64,000 bases of DNA from JACDAE01 sp034438015 (GCA_034438015.1 DAOTTD010000185.1:1-64000); one strand, 5' to 3'. Counted from the first letter of the stretch, positions 17,594 to 26,347 are shown. Program-made: numbers and translations. Notes: generated by a model not told the origin, from the sequence alone.

Positions 17594-17791
17594 TTAAAGC
17601 GCCTCGTGATGCTTCCCTTCTTTCGCGAGCAGCTCGTCGTCTTTGACATACTCGAAAGGAGTATGACAGGCATTGCAATAGTACTGGACGGTCAGCAGTT
17701 GCTGGCCGAAGAGCGAAAAAAACGTGGTCTCGGTGGAGTTGCAATAGGGACAACGCACCTCTTGCGGCTCCTGCTCTCTAGTCTCGTTCAT
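17594..17791 (-). CDS. Stand-alone PaaD C-terminal zinc-ribbon protein
   Basis: A 65-aa protein with two CxxC pairs (CPYC and CNAC) in a zinc-ribbon arrangement: VRCPYCNST, then FGQQLLTVQYYCNACHTPFE. In typical PaaD proteins (about 165 aa) this is the C-terminal ribbon that follows the DUF59/MIP18 domain. Here it is a separate gene whose ATG overlaps the paaC stop (ATGA), while the DUF59 part is the paaD gene at 18828-19175. PaaD helps mature the phenylacetyl-CoA epoxidase complex, probably by supplying iron-sulfur or metal centres. The split is seen directly; its functional meaning is inferred. Confidence 0.8.
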   Translation of the reverse strand: MNETREQEPQEVRCPYCNSTETTFFSLFGQQLLTVQYYCNACHTPFEYVKDDELLAKEGKHHEAL

Positions 17792-18540
17792 GATGGCCGC
17801 AACCTCTTCCCCACGGCGTCCCAGCGTGACCAGGGAAGCGGCTCCGTTGGCTGCCAGCGCTTTGTCGCAGCATCAAAGCCTGCGGGGACGGCAATCTCCA
17901 GACTGCTCAGGGTTGGTATCACCTTCCCCAGGTAACGGCTGCGCAGTTCGGCGGGTGTGGCATCAATGACGCCCTCCTGGTACAATCGCTGCATAGCGGG
18001 ATCGTCGTCCGGGCCGAACCAGCAGAGCGTCTCATCCCACAGGTGATTGAGGGAAGCGACCAGGACGGCGCGAACGGCCCCACCCGCCTTAGCCAGGCGA
18101 CGGACCCAGCCCTCGCCGTGGATGGCGTGGATGCGCTCCTCCTGCACGACTTTACGGGCGCGCAGGCGCAGCGGTTCGTAGCTGGAATCCTGGGCCGCCT
18201 CGAAAAAGGTTGTTAGCGCATTATCCAACAAAAAGTTCGTCGCCACAAAATCGGACCAGCCCTGGAAATCATTATCAAGGAAGGCGAGATGATAATGCAG
18301 GGTACGGGTCATTGGCTCGACCTGCAGTGGTTCGGCCTGGGCGAAGTCCTCAAGCAGAGGATAGAGCGTGCGAGCATGTCCAAGCTCATCCTGCGTCATA
18401 GCCGCTGCGGCCACCGCCGCCTCCAGGGCCGGAGCGCCGTTACTCCAATAGGCGTAGCGGCGTCCAATCGCCTGCTTGTTGTCAGCGAGCGACGAGAGCA
18501 CGGCAAACAACGCCGCATTGTCTACACGTGTACCAGTCAT
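17788..18540 (-). CDS. paaC: 1,2-phenylacetyl-CoA epoxidase, structural subunit PaaC
   Basis: A 250-aa ferritin-like all-helical protein that pairs with catalytic PaaA in the phenylacetyl-CoA epoxidase. It has the family segments MTQDELGHARTLYPLLEDF and VVQEERIHAIHGEGWVRRLA. Its N-terminus (ALFAVLSSLADNKQAIGRRY) and length match PaaC. Purine-rich AAGGAAGAAGGAC precedes the ATG. It follows paaB after 57 bases and shares an ATGA overlap with the zinc-ribbon gene downstream. Confidence 0.93.
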   Translation of the reverse strand: MTGTRVDNAALFAVLSSLADNKQAIGRRYAYWSNGAPALEAAVAAAAMTQDELGHARTLYPLLEDFAQAEPLQVEPMTRTLHYHLAFLDNDFQGWSDFVATNFLLDNALTTFFEAAQDSSYEPLRLRARKVVQEERIHAIHGEGWVRRLAKAGGAVRAVLVASLNHLWDETLCWFGPDDDPAMQRLYQEGVIDATPAELRSRYLGKVIPTLSSLEIAVPAGFDAATKRWQPTEPLPWSRWDAVGKRLRPS

Positions 18541-18597
18541 GTCCTTCTTCCTTTTCTACCGGATGTTTGCTACCTACAAATACACGCTTGCGCGGCG

Positions 18598-18831
18598 CTA
18601 TGATGCGATAACGGTAACGATAGTTGCGCGCGGCACGATGACCATCTCGATCCAGTTGAACTCGTCGAAGATGCTGCGCGCGTACACCTTTGCCAGCTCG
18701 ACATCATCGGCCATCACGTTGCCGACTTCATACAGCGGCTCCTCGTAGGCTTTGCGCGCATAGACCTGCCAGACCGTACTCTCGTTCAACGCCTCGCGGC
18801 GTTTTGGTGCAGTGGTTGCAGTCTCGCTCAT
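18598..18831 (-). CDS. paaB: 1,2-phenylacetyl-CoA epoxidase subunit PaaB
   Basis: A 77-aa small subunit of the epoxidase. The body has WQVYARKAYEEPLYEVGNV and YARSIFDEFNWIEMVIVPR, the conserved PaaB core. It is slightly shorter than many PaaB proteins (about 95 aa), missing part of the N-terminus. The ATG at 18831 overlaps the paaD stop (ATGA), which supports this start over an upstream extension. PaaB bridges and stabilises the PaaA-PaaC heterodimers. Confidence 0.9.
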   Translation of the reverse strand: MSETATTAPKRREALNESTVWQVYARKAYEEPLYEVGNVMADDVELAKVYARSIFDEFNWIEMVIVPRATIVTVIAS

Positions 18832-19175
18832 GCCGAAATCCCCCAGGTGCGCATGATATCGACGCCATCCTCGCTCAAGCGATCCCTGGTCCAGACGGGG
18901 GACCACACGATCTCGATATGAACCTCCTGTACGCCGGGCTCCTTGAGCAGGCGGGCGCGGATATCATCCATGATAAACTCCATCGCGGGACACCCCATGG
19001 CAGTGAAGGTGAGCTTGATATCGACGACGCCGTTCTGTTCCTGTAGGGCGACGATCAGGCCCATGTCTACCACACTGATAGGGATCTCGGGATCGGTAAC
19101 GTCGCGCAGGGCGTCCCACAGGGCCGGGCACGTTGCAGCGCCGGGCTGTTCAATTGAAGGGTAAGCCGTAGTCAT
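18828..19175 (-). CDS. paaD: PaaD-like DUF59/MIP18 protein lacking the zinc ribbon
   Basis: A 115-aa protein consisting only of the DUF59/MIP18 domain: LRDVTDPEIPISVVDMGLI, then LTFTAMGCPAMEFIMDDIR with the conserved Cys, and IVWSPVWTRDRLSEDG. Normal PaaD continues into a CxxC...CxxC ribbon, which here is encoded separately at 17594-17791, after paaB and paaC. The ATG at 19175 overlaps the paaA stop (ATGA), so translation is coupled to paaA. Confidence 0.9.
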   Translation of the reverse strand: MTTAYPSIEQPGAATCPALWDALRDVTDPEIPISVVDMGLIVALQEQNGVVDIKLTFTAMGCPAMEFIMDDIRARLLKEPGVQEVHIEIVWSPVWTRDRLSEDGVDIMRTWGISA

Positions 19176-20125
19176 GCGCCTTGCTCCAATAAGTATAACA
19201 TCTCGCGCTTGCCGCGCTGGATCATCGTCACGAACTGCTCGTTGGCCGGTCCGCGCGCCTTCCAGCGCTTCATCACATCCTGCCAGGTGCACGCCTCGCC
19301 CCAGCGCCGGTTCTCAGCGTCGAAGTGAGCCGGGAACGGATCTTCGACGACGTACTTTTGCTGCCTCTCATCGAAGTGTGCAGGCACCTTCAGATGCAGT
19401 TCGTTGCACAACGGGACCGCCGTCGACATCCAGATCTGGCGGAGTTCGTCGTTGCTGCGGCCCTTGAAGCCATAGTCGAGCTGTTCACCATGCTTCTTGA
19501 GGTTGTCCGGCAGGCCGAACCACTCCACCGTCAGCAGGAACATCCAGTCAACCGCCTGCTGCAAGTCCTTATGGCCCTCCGGCGTCTGGTTGATCTTGCG
19601 CATATTCTGTTCGCCGTGGCGCAGGTGGAAGGTCTCCTCTTTATCGACCTTCACCAGGGCGCGCTTCCAGGGGCCGAAGGTCGTACTGCGGTAGATGTCG
19701 CCGAGCAGCGTGTAGCCGGCGCGGTCGTAAAAGGCATTGGCAACGACCAGTTCCGTCCAACTCGTCAGGGGAACATCGAACGCGTAAGGATACTTGAAAT
19801 CGCGTGGGTCACGCTCGAAGATCAGTTTCTCCGTATCGACGCCCAGGTCGCGCATGAGGCGGAACGCGATATGCGCGTGGCTCAATTCGTCCTGAATGAT
19901 CGACATGGCAGAACCGAAGGCATTGAGCGAGGGCGCATGGACAGCCGCGTTGTAGTAAGCGGGCGCGCTAATCAGCTCGGTATCGGCGGAGACGGTGAGG
20001 ATGCGTTTGATACCTTCCAGGTAGACAGGACTCATATGCTCCAGTGTCTCGACCAGTTGCTTCTTGCGCAACCGTTCGCGCACGGCCTCTTCACTCTGTA
20101 AAGTGTTGACGGTAGGAGAAATCAT
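19172..20125 (-). CDS. paaA: 1,2-phenylacetyl-CoA epoxidase, catalytic diiron subunit PaaA
   Basis: A 317-aa ferritin-like diiron oxygenase that epoxidises the aromatic ring of phenylacetyl-CoA. Two ExxH iron-ligand motifs are visible, in IIQDELSHAHIAF and KVDKEETFHLRHGE, together with the PaaA segments MSPVYLEGIKRILTVSADTE and WFGLPDNLKKHGEQLDYGFK. First gene of the cluster. AAGGAG stands 11 bases before the ATG. The electron-supplying reductase PaaE and the ligase PaaK are not in this window. Confidence 0.95.
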   Translation of the reverse strand: MISPTVNTLQSEEAVRERLRKKQLVETLEHMSPVYLEGIKRILTVSADTELISAPAYYNAAVHAPSLNAFGSAMSIIQDELSHAHIAFRLMRDLGVDTEKLIFERDPRDFKYPYAFDVPLTSWTELVVANAFYDRAGYTLLGDIYRSTTFGPWKRALVKVDKEETFHLRHGEQNMRKINQTPEGHKDLQQAVDWMFLLTVEWFGLPDNLKKHGEQLDYGFKGRSNDELRQIWMSTAVPLCNELHLKVPAHFDERQQKYVVEDPFPAHFDAENRRWGEACTWQDVMKRWKARGPANEQFVTMIQRGKREMLYLLEQGA

Positions 20126-20330
20126 CTTCGGTAATGCTCCTTATCTGGTTGAACCAACCTACAGGGTACCGTCCTACGAGGGTAAAGTTTCTCTATCTAC
20201 GTATGTCCTTTACATTTTTGAATACATGACAGAATTATAACCAAAGAATTTGCAGAATACAAGTGCTGAAGACAGATGTTTTTTTGAGCATGTGATAGAA
20301 ATGGTATGCCTGTTAGCAGTACCTGAGCAG

Positions 20331-20359
20331 TTCCTCATACGCCTTTTTTGAGATATAAT
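20331..20359 (+). promoter_or_regulatory. Candidate promoter for the PAS/GAF histidine kinase
   Basis: TATAAT at 20354-20359 with a weak -35 (TTCCTC, 20331-20336) at a 17-base spacing. The surrounding 20126-20448 holds the upstream regions of both paaA and this kinase and no further gene. Confidence 0.4.
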
Positions 20360-20448
20360 ATGAGCACTACTACGCTGTTTGCCCACGTATTGACAGAAGG
20401 GTCCTCTCATGACGAGAAAACACGGTAGGGTGAACAGCACAACCAGGT

Positions 20449-23214
20449 ATGGGCATATCTGCCAGGCAGCTAGAAGAATATATGGATATGGAGCCAGGAC
20501 AAGCGGTACAACTTGAGCATATCCCCGGACGTGGATCGGTGGGGGTGGCGATTCTTAACGCCGCCAGCTTGCGTATCCGTTATGCGAATCCCTATATACT
20601 CGCGCTCATCGAAGAGCCTGAGAGCTCACAAAACGCTGTGGGGCGCCATGTTGACGAAGTGTTGCCGGAAAAGGTACGCGACGTAGCACTCCCACTTTTT
20701 GAATACGTTGCACAGAGCGGGCAAGCCGTGTACTATGCGGAGGTCCCTTATGAGGGAAGCCTGGAGACGCGTGGGCGCACCTACTGGCGCATCTCCATCG
20801 AACGTTCTGTCGCTACGCCACCAGCGCAGTCCAGCAGAGAAGATCAGCAGTTCGAACTGCTTGTCGTCGTTGAAGATGTAACAGACATGGTGCGCTCGCG
20901 CCTGCACTTACAGGCCATCCATTCCATCACCTCGGCCATTGCCGGTCCCTCCGCCTTACCATTAGTGCTTGATCGTATCTTGCAGGCCTTACAGGAGTTG
21001 GTCGGAGCGAACCGCTGCGCCGTCTTACTCATTGACACGCCAGCTGCGTCGCCCGAGGCGCAAGGCGCGGACTATAAAGGTGAGGCCCATCATGCTCCCG
21101 AAGGCCGCCGCGTCACCATAGCCGCGCAGAAAGGGATTCATCCGCGCTCGCAGGGTTGGCATCCTCTTATAAGCAGGAGGATCTTACTGAGTCAGATTTT
21201 ACGCGAGGGAGATAAGTGCGTCATCTCAGATACAGATACCATTCCGCTGCTAGACCTGCCTCTCCTCAACGACAACGGCAGGTCGAAGCGTCCCGGATCG
21301 GTCCTCAGCGTGCCCATCTTCGAACCCTATTCTGCGTCCAACGAGAGCGAAGCGCGAGAGGGTGGTGCATCATTTGCAACCCCCACATTGCTTGGCGCGC
21401 TCGAAGTCTACCACCGACGCCCACGCGGCTTTCCCGCCGAGGAGGTTGAATTATTGCAGCGCTTTGCACAGCAGGCGGGATTGGCGATTCAAAATGCGCG
21501 CCTCTTCCGCAGCATCGACCAACTGGCGCGCTCGGCGAACCGCTATGCGCGGCAGAAGGAGATGATGATGCAGGCCATCCCCGACGCCGTAGTGATCTTC
21601 GATCCGCGCTGGCGCATCGCCGACAGTAATTCAGCCGCGCGCAAGCTCTTCGGCTGGTCCGGCGACGTCCTGGGACTGACCATTATGCAGGCGCTGGCGA
21701 GAAGCAAGGCGATATTTCCACCCGAGACGATGCAGGTACCTGACCTTATTGCGGAACTTGAACTCCGAGCCCTGACAGGACTGGTCGACGAGGTCAAGAT
21801 CACGGCGGCGGATGGGCAGACCTATACCCTGCGCTGCTCTTATACGCCTGTACGCGACGAGGTGGGCGATATTTTTGCCTTTATCATCATCTTTCACGAC
21901 GTGACGGAGCCAGCCGAGGCCCGCGAACGCATCGAGGCAGAGGTCGTCACGCGCACAGCGGAGCTTGCGCAGCGCAACGAGGCGCTCCTGGAGGCCAAAG
22001 CGGCTCAGGAGCTGCTCCTGGAGCGGCTGCCATCGGGAGTTATCCAGGTGTCAGCACACGATCATACAATCCAGGTGATCAACAGCCGGGCGGTACAGAT
22101 CTTCCAGAGTATGGGGCTACTGCTTGAGCCCCATACTGATGCCGATGAGACGGCCCAACAGACCATCGGCATGGACGGAGAGTCGTTGCTGCGTCAGCTT
22201 ACCGTCTACGGCACGAGTGGGTCGGTCGTTCCGTTCGAGGAGCAGCCACTCTACAGGGCACTCCGCGCCGGTGCAGCGAGCGAGGCGGAAGTGCATAGCA
22301 CAAAGCTCGATGGCAGCCCGATCTATCTGCTCGCGAACTCCGCACCGCTGCGCGCACCCGATGGCAGCATAACCAGCGCGATCCTGGTTCTGCACGAGAT
22401 CAGCAGAATGAAGGCGCTGGAGCGCGCGCGCGAAGATTTCTTCACCACAATGGCGCACGAACTCAAAACGCCCTTAGCCAACATCCGCGCACACCTGAGC
22501 GCACTGCTCACTGACGATATGCAATGGTCGGGCGAGGCAAGACACGAGATGCTAGAGACCGCCGACGAGCAGGTCGAACGCCTCGTAGGGATGGTAAACA
22601 GCTTCCTGGATGCATCGCGCGTCGAGGCTGGCGCGTTACGACTGGAACTCGAAGCGATCCTGCTGCCGGAGTTGCTGGAAGATCTGCAAGAACGTCTGGA
22701 GGCGCTTACCACCACATCGGGACGGTATCTACAGATTATCATGCCTGAGCACCTGCCCGCGCTCAGGGGAGATTACGAGCTTATCATTAGCGTCCTGACC
22801 AATCTGCTGAGCAATGCGTTCCGTTACGCGCCAGAAGGCGACACGGTCCTGCTGGAGGTCCAGCCGATCTATGGTGACGAGGGAGAGCAGCCAACCGAGA
22901 TGCTATTGAGTGTAACCGACCGGGGACCTGGGATGAGCCAGGAGCAACAACTGGAGTTATTTACCCGTTTCAGCACCTTCGCGGCGCTACGCCGATCGGG
23001 CAGCGAGCGTCCGGGACAGCCGCTGCCTGAGAGAAGGCGGGGAGCGGCGCGGTGGAGCCCGGCGACGGGCCTGGGTCTTTATATTAGCAGGGGCATTATC
23101 GAAGCACACGGCAGCACACTGACACTGAAAAGTAGCCCTGGACAGGGAGCGGTCTTTGCCTTCACGCTCCCGGTATTTGTAGGGAAGCGAGAAGGCGAAG
23201 AGATTCCATCGTAG
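20449..23214 (+). CDS. Multi-domain sensor histidine kinase (PAS-GAF-PAS-PAS-HisKA-HATPase)
   Basis: A 921-aa cytoplasmic kinase with no clear transmembrane segment. Read in order: a PAS-like sensor (about 20-150), a GAF domain (about 160-360), a second PAS (about 370-490, PDAVVIFDPRWRIADSNSAA), a coiled coil, a third PAS-like domain (about 525-650), then HisKA with phosphorylated His670 in MAHELKTPLANIRAH. The HATPase follows (N-box NLLSNAFRYAPEG, G-boxes DRGPGMS and GLGLYISRGI). The input signal is unknown; PAS/GAF modules often bind haem, flavin or small molecules. The cognate OmpR-type regulator starts 16 bases downstream. Confidence 0.92.
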   Translation: MGISARQLEEYMDMEPGQAVQLEHIPGRGSVGVAILNAASLRIRYANPYILALIEEPESSQNAVGRHVDEVLPEKVRDVALPLFEYVAQSGQAVYYAEVPYEGSLETRGRTYWRISIERSVATPPAQSSREDQQFELLVVVEDVTDMVRSRLHLQAIHSITSAIAGPSALPLVLDRILQALQELVGANRCAVLLIDTPAASPEAQGADYKGEAHHAPEGRRVTIAAQKGIHPRSQGWHPLISRRILLSQILREGDKCVISDTDTIPLLDLPLLNDNGRSKRPGSVLSVPIFEPYSASNESEAREGGASFATPTLLGALEVYHRRPRGFPAEEVELLQRFAQQAGLAIQNARLFRSIDQLARSANRYARQKEMMMQAIPDAVVIFDPRWRIADSNSAARKLFGWSGDVLGLTIMQALARSKAIFPPETMQVPDLIAELELRALTGLVDEVKITAADGQTYTLRCSYTPVRDEVGDIFAFIIIFHDVTEPAEARERIEAEVVTRTAELAQRNEALLEAKAAQELLLERLPSGVIQVSAHDHTIQVINSRAVQIFQSMGLLLEPHTDADETAQQTIGMDGESLLRQLTVYGTSGSVVPFEEQPLYRALRAGAASEAEVHSTKLDGSPIYLLANSAPLRAPDGSITSAILVLHEISRMKALERAREDFFTTMAHELKTPLANIRAHLSALLTDDMQWSGEARHEMLETADEQVERLVGMVNSFLDASRVEAGALRLELEAILLPELLEDLQERLEALTTTSGRYLQIIMPEHLPALRGDYELIISVLTNLLSNAFRYAPEGDTVLLEVQPIYGDEGEQPTEMLLSVTDRGPGMSQEQQLELFTRFSTFAALRRSGSERPGQPLPERRRGAARWSPATGLGLYISRGIIEAHGSTLTLKSSPGQGAVFAFTLPVFVGKREGEEIPS

Positions 23215-23230
23215 AGCGAGAGGATAGCAG

Positions 23231-23980
23231 ATGTCCACAGATAAAAAAGTACGAATCCTTTGTGTCGAGGATGATCCACAGATGCGTGCATTCCTGCTTG
23301 CGCAGTTGAAGGCGCGCGGCTTTCAGACACAGGCGGTGCGCGACGGGGCCCAGGCGATCGACCTGGCAGCAATCTTTCAACCACAACTGGTTCTGCTCGA
23401 CCTTTCTCTGCCCTCGCTGGATGGCCTCTCGTTCCTGCGCCGCCTGCGCGAATGGAGCAGCGCGCCGGTCATTGTCCTGTCGGCGCATGACGAAGAGCCA
23501 GTAAAGATCAGGGCGCTGGACCTGGGGGCCGACGACTACCTCACGAAGCCGTTCAGTCTAAACGAACTGCTGGCGCGCGTGCGCGTTGCGCTACGGCGGG
23601 CCGAGGAGACGGCGCGGCTGCGCAGTAGTATCTCGGGCAACGACGGGCAGCGATCAGGCTATCGCTGCGGAGGCGAGAACGGCCTGCTGGTCGACTTCGC
23701 CCATCGGACCGTGTGCAGCGGCGGGCAGGAGGTCCACCTCACCCCGACCGAGTACGACCTGCTCAGCGAGCTTACGCGCAACGCGGGCAAGGTGATAACA
23801 CACCGCGAGCTGCTGCAACGCGTCTGGGGGCCGGACTACAGCGGGGAGAACACGTACCTGCGGACCTTCGTGCGACACCTGCGTCGTAAGCTAGAACCGG
23901 ACCCATCACAGCCACGCTTCCTGCTCAACGAACTGGGTGTCGGCTATTTCGTCCCACCACCCGACGCGGATAGATTATGA
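23231..23980 (+). CDS. OmpR/PhoB-family response regulator
   Basis: A 249-aa regulator with a receiver domain (1-120; phosphoacceptor Asp57 in LVLLDLSLP, acid pair EDD at 13-15, Lys in YLTKPFS) and a C-terminal winged-helix DNA-binding domain (about 150-245; LTPTEYDLLSELTRNAGKV, RTFVRHLRRKL). A spacer of about 25 residues between the domains is rich in Gly and Arg. It sits 16 bases after the histidine kinase gene and is its partner by position. GAGGAT precedes the ATG. Confidence 0.94.
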   Translation: MSTDKKVRILCVEDDPQMRAFLLAQLKARGFQTQAVRDGAQAIDLAAIFQPQLVLLDLSLPSLDGLSFLRRLREWSSAPVIVLSAHDEEPVKIRALDLGADDYLTKPFSLNELLARVRVALRRAEETARLRSSISGNDGQRSGYRCGGENGLLVDFAHRTVCSGGQEVHLTPTEYDLLSELTRNAGKVITHRELLQRVWGPDYSGENTYLRTFVRHLRRKLEPDPSQPRFLLNELGVGYFVPPPDADRL

Positions 23981-24195
23981 CAAATCATACATAAAGGAAT
24001 GCGCACCGTGGAGCACTATAAGACACCCGGACAGCAGAAAAGTTCACATCATTTTCACAGGGAGCCATGGATCTTCACGTGATTCTCACCTGTCATCAGG
24101 TATGCTGTATGAAGAGATAAAGGTCTATCCTCTTATCGTCATACCGGCGGCGCCCGCTATACGCGGGCTAGAGGGTAACGCAGAGCGGAAGCAGG

Positions 24196-24711
24196 ATGTC
24201 AGTGAGCTACGAAAAAGACACTGCGAACACAACGCCGGTCAACGGCAATATGAGTTTGTTGCAGACGGAAGCAATCACGCGTGACGGTAACGCGAGCGTG
24301 CATCCGACAGATGAACCGATTGAGGGACACGACCTGCAGCGTATCCTGGTGGTCGAAGACGACCTCACCCTTGCGACCCTTGAGGTTGAGATGTTAACCG
24401 CCCATGGCTATACCGTCGTAGCCGTTAACAGCGGAGAGCAGGCGATCGCCTCCCTCCGTCACTCGACACCTGATCTTGTAGTGCTTGACCTTGAACTCGC
24501 CGGTAGTTTACAGGGGTGGGATGTCTTGCAGGCTCTACGCACATTCGCGACCATACCAGTCCTTCTCACCACGAGTTCAGCAACCGCAGTGCGTGCTTAC
24601 ATACGTCGTCGCGGGGAGAGCCGCTTCACACTGGATCACTTACCCAAACCGTATCCGATGCAGACACTCCTCAAGCGAGTAAAACGTATGTTAATGATAG
24701 CACCTCAGTAG
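24196..24711 (+). CDS. Receiver-only response regulator
   Basis: A 171-aa protein with a disordered N-terminus of about 45 residues and one receiver domain: RILVVEDD, phosphoacceptor Asp98 in LVVLDLEL, Thr/Ser in LLTTSSA and Lys in LPKPYPMQTLL. There is no output domain, so it probably works by protein contact or as a phosphate sink. It lies 215 bases after the OmpR-type regulator in the same direction. The receiver has an odd ELAGSLQG after the Asp in place of the usual MPxxDG. Confidence 0.88.
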   Translation: MSVSYEKDTANTTPVNGNMSLLQTEAITRDGNASVHPTDEPIEGHDLQRILVVEDDLTLATLEVEMLTAHGYTVVAVNSGEQAIASLRHSTPDLVVLDLELAGSLQGWDVLQALRTFATIPVLLTTSSATAVRAYIRRRGESRFTLDHLPKPYPMQTLLKRVKRMLMIAPQ

Positions 24712-24740
24712 TTGTTAGCGAGCCCAGAAGGAGTTTTCAC

Positions 24741-24929
24741 ATGGAGCGCAAAGAAGACCGCGAAATTTTACGCAAGGGTGGTTTTGCCGAGAACGAGATG
24801 AAACAATTGAGCATATTGCGCAAAGACTACAATGAGAAAGAGAGACAACTGGCAGCGGCTGACCACCGCCGCCTGGAATTTGTTCGCTGGCTGGTAAATA
24901 CTGGGAAACTCTCGGAGCAGATTGCATAG
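24741..24929 (+). CDS. Small charged protein of unknown function
   Basis: A 62-aa protein beginning MERKEDREILRKGGFAENEM. It is rich in Lys, Arg and Glu, predicted helical, and ends VRWLVNTGKLSEQIA. A very good AGAAGGAG stands eight bases before the ATG, and it lies 29 bases after the receiver-only gene, so it is likely cotranscribed. I recognise no family; it may be a partner of the receiver protein. Confidence 0.7.
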   Translation: MERKEDREILRKGGFAENEMKQLSILRKDYNEKERQLAAADHRRLEFVRWLVNTGKLSEQIA

Positions 24930-25008
24930 CACAGACGTTCCTCTAGCATAAAAAGGTTGAGCAGGCAGGGAAAACATGCCTTCGTGAGAAGAAGACTGGC
25001 TACTGATA

Positions 25009-25054
25009 AACCCGCCTGAGCGCCAGGGTTGTAAACTCTGGGTTCAGGCGGGTT
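25009..25054. terminator. Bidirectional terminator
   Basis: Eleven-bp outer arms (AACCCGCCTGA / TCAGGCGGGTT) enclose a second inner stem (CCAGGGTT / AACTCTGG). On the plus strand the hairpin is followed by GTTTATTTTTAT. It separates the convergent small gene at 24741-24929 and the one at 25044-25244, overlapping the end of the latter. Confidence 0.8.
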
Positions 25055-25244
25055 GCTGTTTATTTTTATCCACAAGTTGAAACTCTTGTAGCAGAGGCAA
25101 GTCAGCAATAGATGCCAGGATATCGTCGACTAATGTTGGCGGGGGCTCTATCTGCAATAACTGGCTGAAGAGTTGATCAATCTCGTCCTCTGGCAAGTCG
25201 TCCTCTGTGACATCAGCAAACAACATCTGCAGTGAATACTTCAT
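25044..25244 (-). CDS. Small acidic protein downstream of ECF sigma factor
   Basis: A 66-aa acidic protein (MKYSLQMLFADVTEDDLPED start; LFSQLLQIEPPPTLVDDIL core) with no cysteine or membrane segment. GAGGGAG seven bases before the ATG supports it as a gene. It lies 114 bases after the sigma factor gene on the same strand and could be a soluble regulator of it, but it does not resemble known anti-sigma families. Function unknown. Confidence 0.65.
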   Translation of the reverse strand: MKYSLQMLFADVTEDDLPEDEIDQLFSQLLQIEPPPTLVDDILASIADLPLLQEFQLVDKNKQQPA

Positions 25245-25358
25245 AGCTACTCCCTCTTATGTTACTCATAGCACCGCTGCTAATATTACGCATATCATAA
25301 GAAAGGAGTTTCACTTTCCTCAGACTTCTTATCGAAATCACATATTTCTCAGTTTATC

Positions 25359-25991
25359 TTAAGGGAGCCTCGAGGCCGCGCGCAGGGGACGCCACTGCGA
25401 AGCAAGGGCAGTGCGCAGCAGGGGACGGGCACGCTGAAAGTATGTTTTCGCCGTAGCTTCGGGCATATTGAGCGTTTTGCCGATCTCGGAGAAGCTCAAC
25501 TGGCCTGTGTAGCGCAATAGGACCACGGAGCGAAACTTAGGCGGCAGTGCCTCGATCGCCTGACGCAGAGCGCGCTGAAGATCATGGCGCTCTGCGATCT
25601 CTTCTGGCAGTGGGCGAGTATCGGGCATAATCGCCAATGGTGAGAGATCGTCTTCATCGTTGGAGGCTTCGAGTTCAGAGAAGTGGATTGCGCGCTTGCG
25701 ACGCAGCTCATCAAGGCAGCGGTTACGAGCAACCTGGAAGAGCCAGGCTTTCAGTGGTTCTCCGGTACGAAGAGTAGGCATAGATATATATAGTTGAAGG
25801 AAAACTTGCTGAGAGACATCACACGCGAGATCATAATCACCAAGACAATGACAGATAAAGTTGAAGAGAGGAACGTTATAGCGGCAGACCAGCATTTCGA
25901 ATGCTCGCTGGTCGCCAGCAAGCGTTTGCTGCACTAGAGTGCCGTCAGTGATTTCGTGGGCATGTATCTTTGATCGTTCTCGTACTTGCAT
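25359..25991 (-). CDS. RNA polymerase sigma factor, ECF subfamily
   Basis: A 210-aa ECF sigma factor with region 2 (QRAFEMLVCRYNVPLFNFI, DVSQQVFLQLY, AWLFQVARNRCLDELRRKR) and region 4 (ALPPKFRSVVLLRYTGQLSF SEIGKTL in two adjoining parts, then ATAKTYFQRARPLLR). The start at 25991 is preferred because GCGAGG stands nine bases upstream; an ATG three codons earlier is possible. The promoter at 26024-26052 gives a short leader. No transmembrane anti-sigma factor gene is adjacent, only the acidic 66-aa protein. Confidence 0.93.
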   Translation of the reverse strand: MQVRERSKIHAHEITDGTLVQQTLAGDQRAFEMLVCRYNVPLFNFICHCLGDYDLACDVSQQVFLQLYISMPTLRTGEPLKAWLFQVARNRCLDELRRKRAIHFSELEASNDEDDLSPLAIMPDTRPLPEEIAERHDLQRALRQAIEALPPKFRSVVLLRYTGQLSFSEIGKTLNMPEATAKTYFQRARPLLRTALASQWRPLRAASRLP

Positions 25992-26023
25992 AGTTTGCAT
26001 CCTCGCTTTCTTTCATCCCCCTT

Positions 26024-26052
26024 AGCATAAGTTCTTCCAGATGAAATATCAA
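26024..26052 (-). promoter_or_regulatory. Promoter of the ECF sigma factor gene
   Basis: TTGATA (26052-26047), 17-base spacer, TATGCT (26029-26024) on the minus strand. Just upstream, 26074-26093 carries two near-identical 10-base direct repeats (CTACTGTAAG and CTACTCTAAG in plus orientation) that could bind a regulator. The rest of 26094-26311 shows nothing clear. Confidence 0.5.
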
Positions 26053-26311
26053 GTATTTTTAAGGGTAATAAACCCTACTGTAAGCTACTCTAAGCTGAAA
26101 CTAAACTATATTAACGTGAGGATTGTTCTTCTTAAGGATGAAAAGAATTCGATCTCTTATCTATTTCTTATTTATCCCTTATATTTTTTTAATCTGAGGA
26201 TTTGACGATAGCGAAGGTACATGAAGTAGAGATGCTCTACCTGTGTAACACGTAGCAGAGGGGACAAGGTGATATTGGCAACACTACGGCGCGCCATCTT
26301 CGTAACGGAGG

Positions 26312-26347
26312 GAACAGGCCGCAGGAACTTTCTCCTGCGGCCTGTTC
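26312..26347. terminator. Strong hairpin after the acuC-acuA fusion gene
   Basis: Perfect 15-bp stem (GAACAGGCCGCAGGA against its complement) with a six-base loop, 17 bases past the stop of the deacetylase gene on the minus strand. A T-run is absent, so termination is inferred from stem stability and position. Confidence 0.6.
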
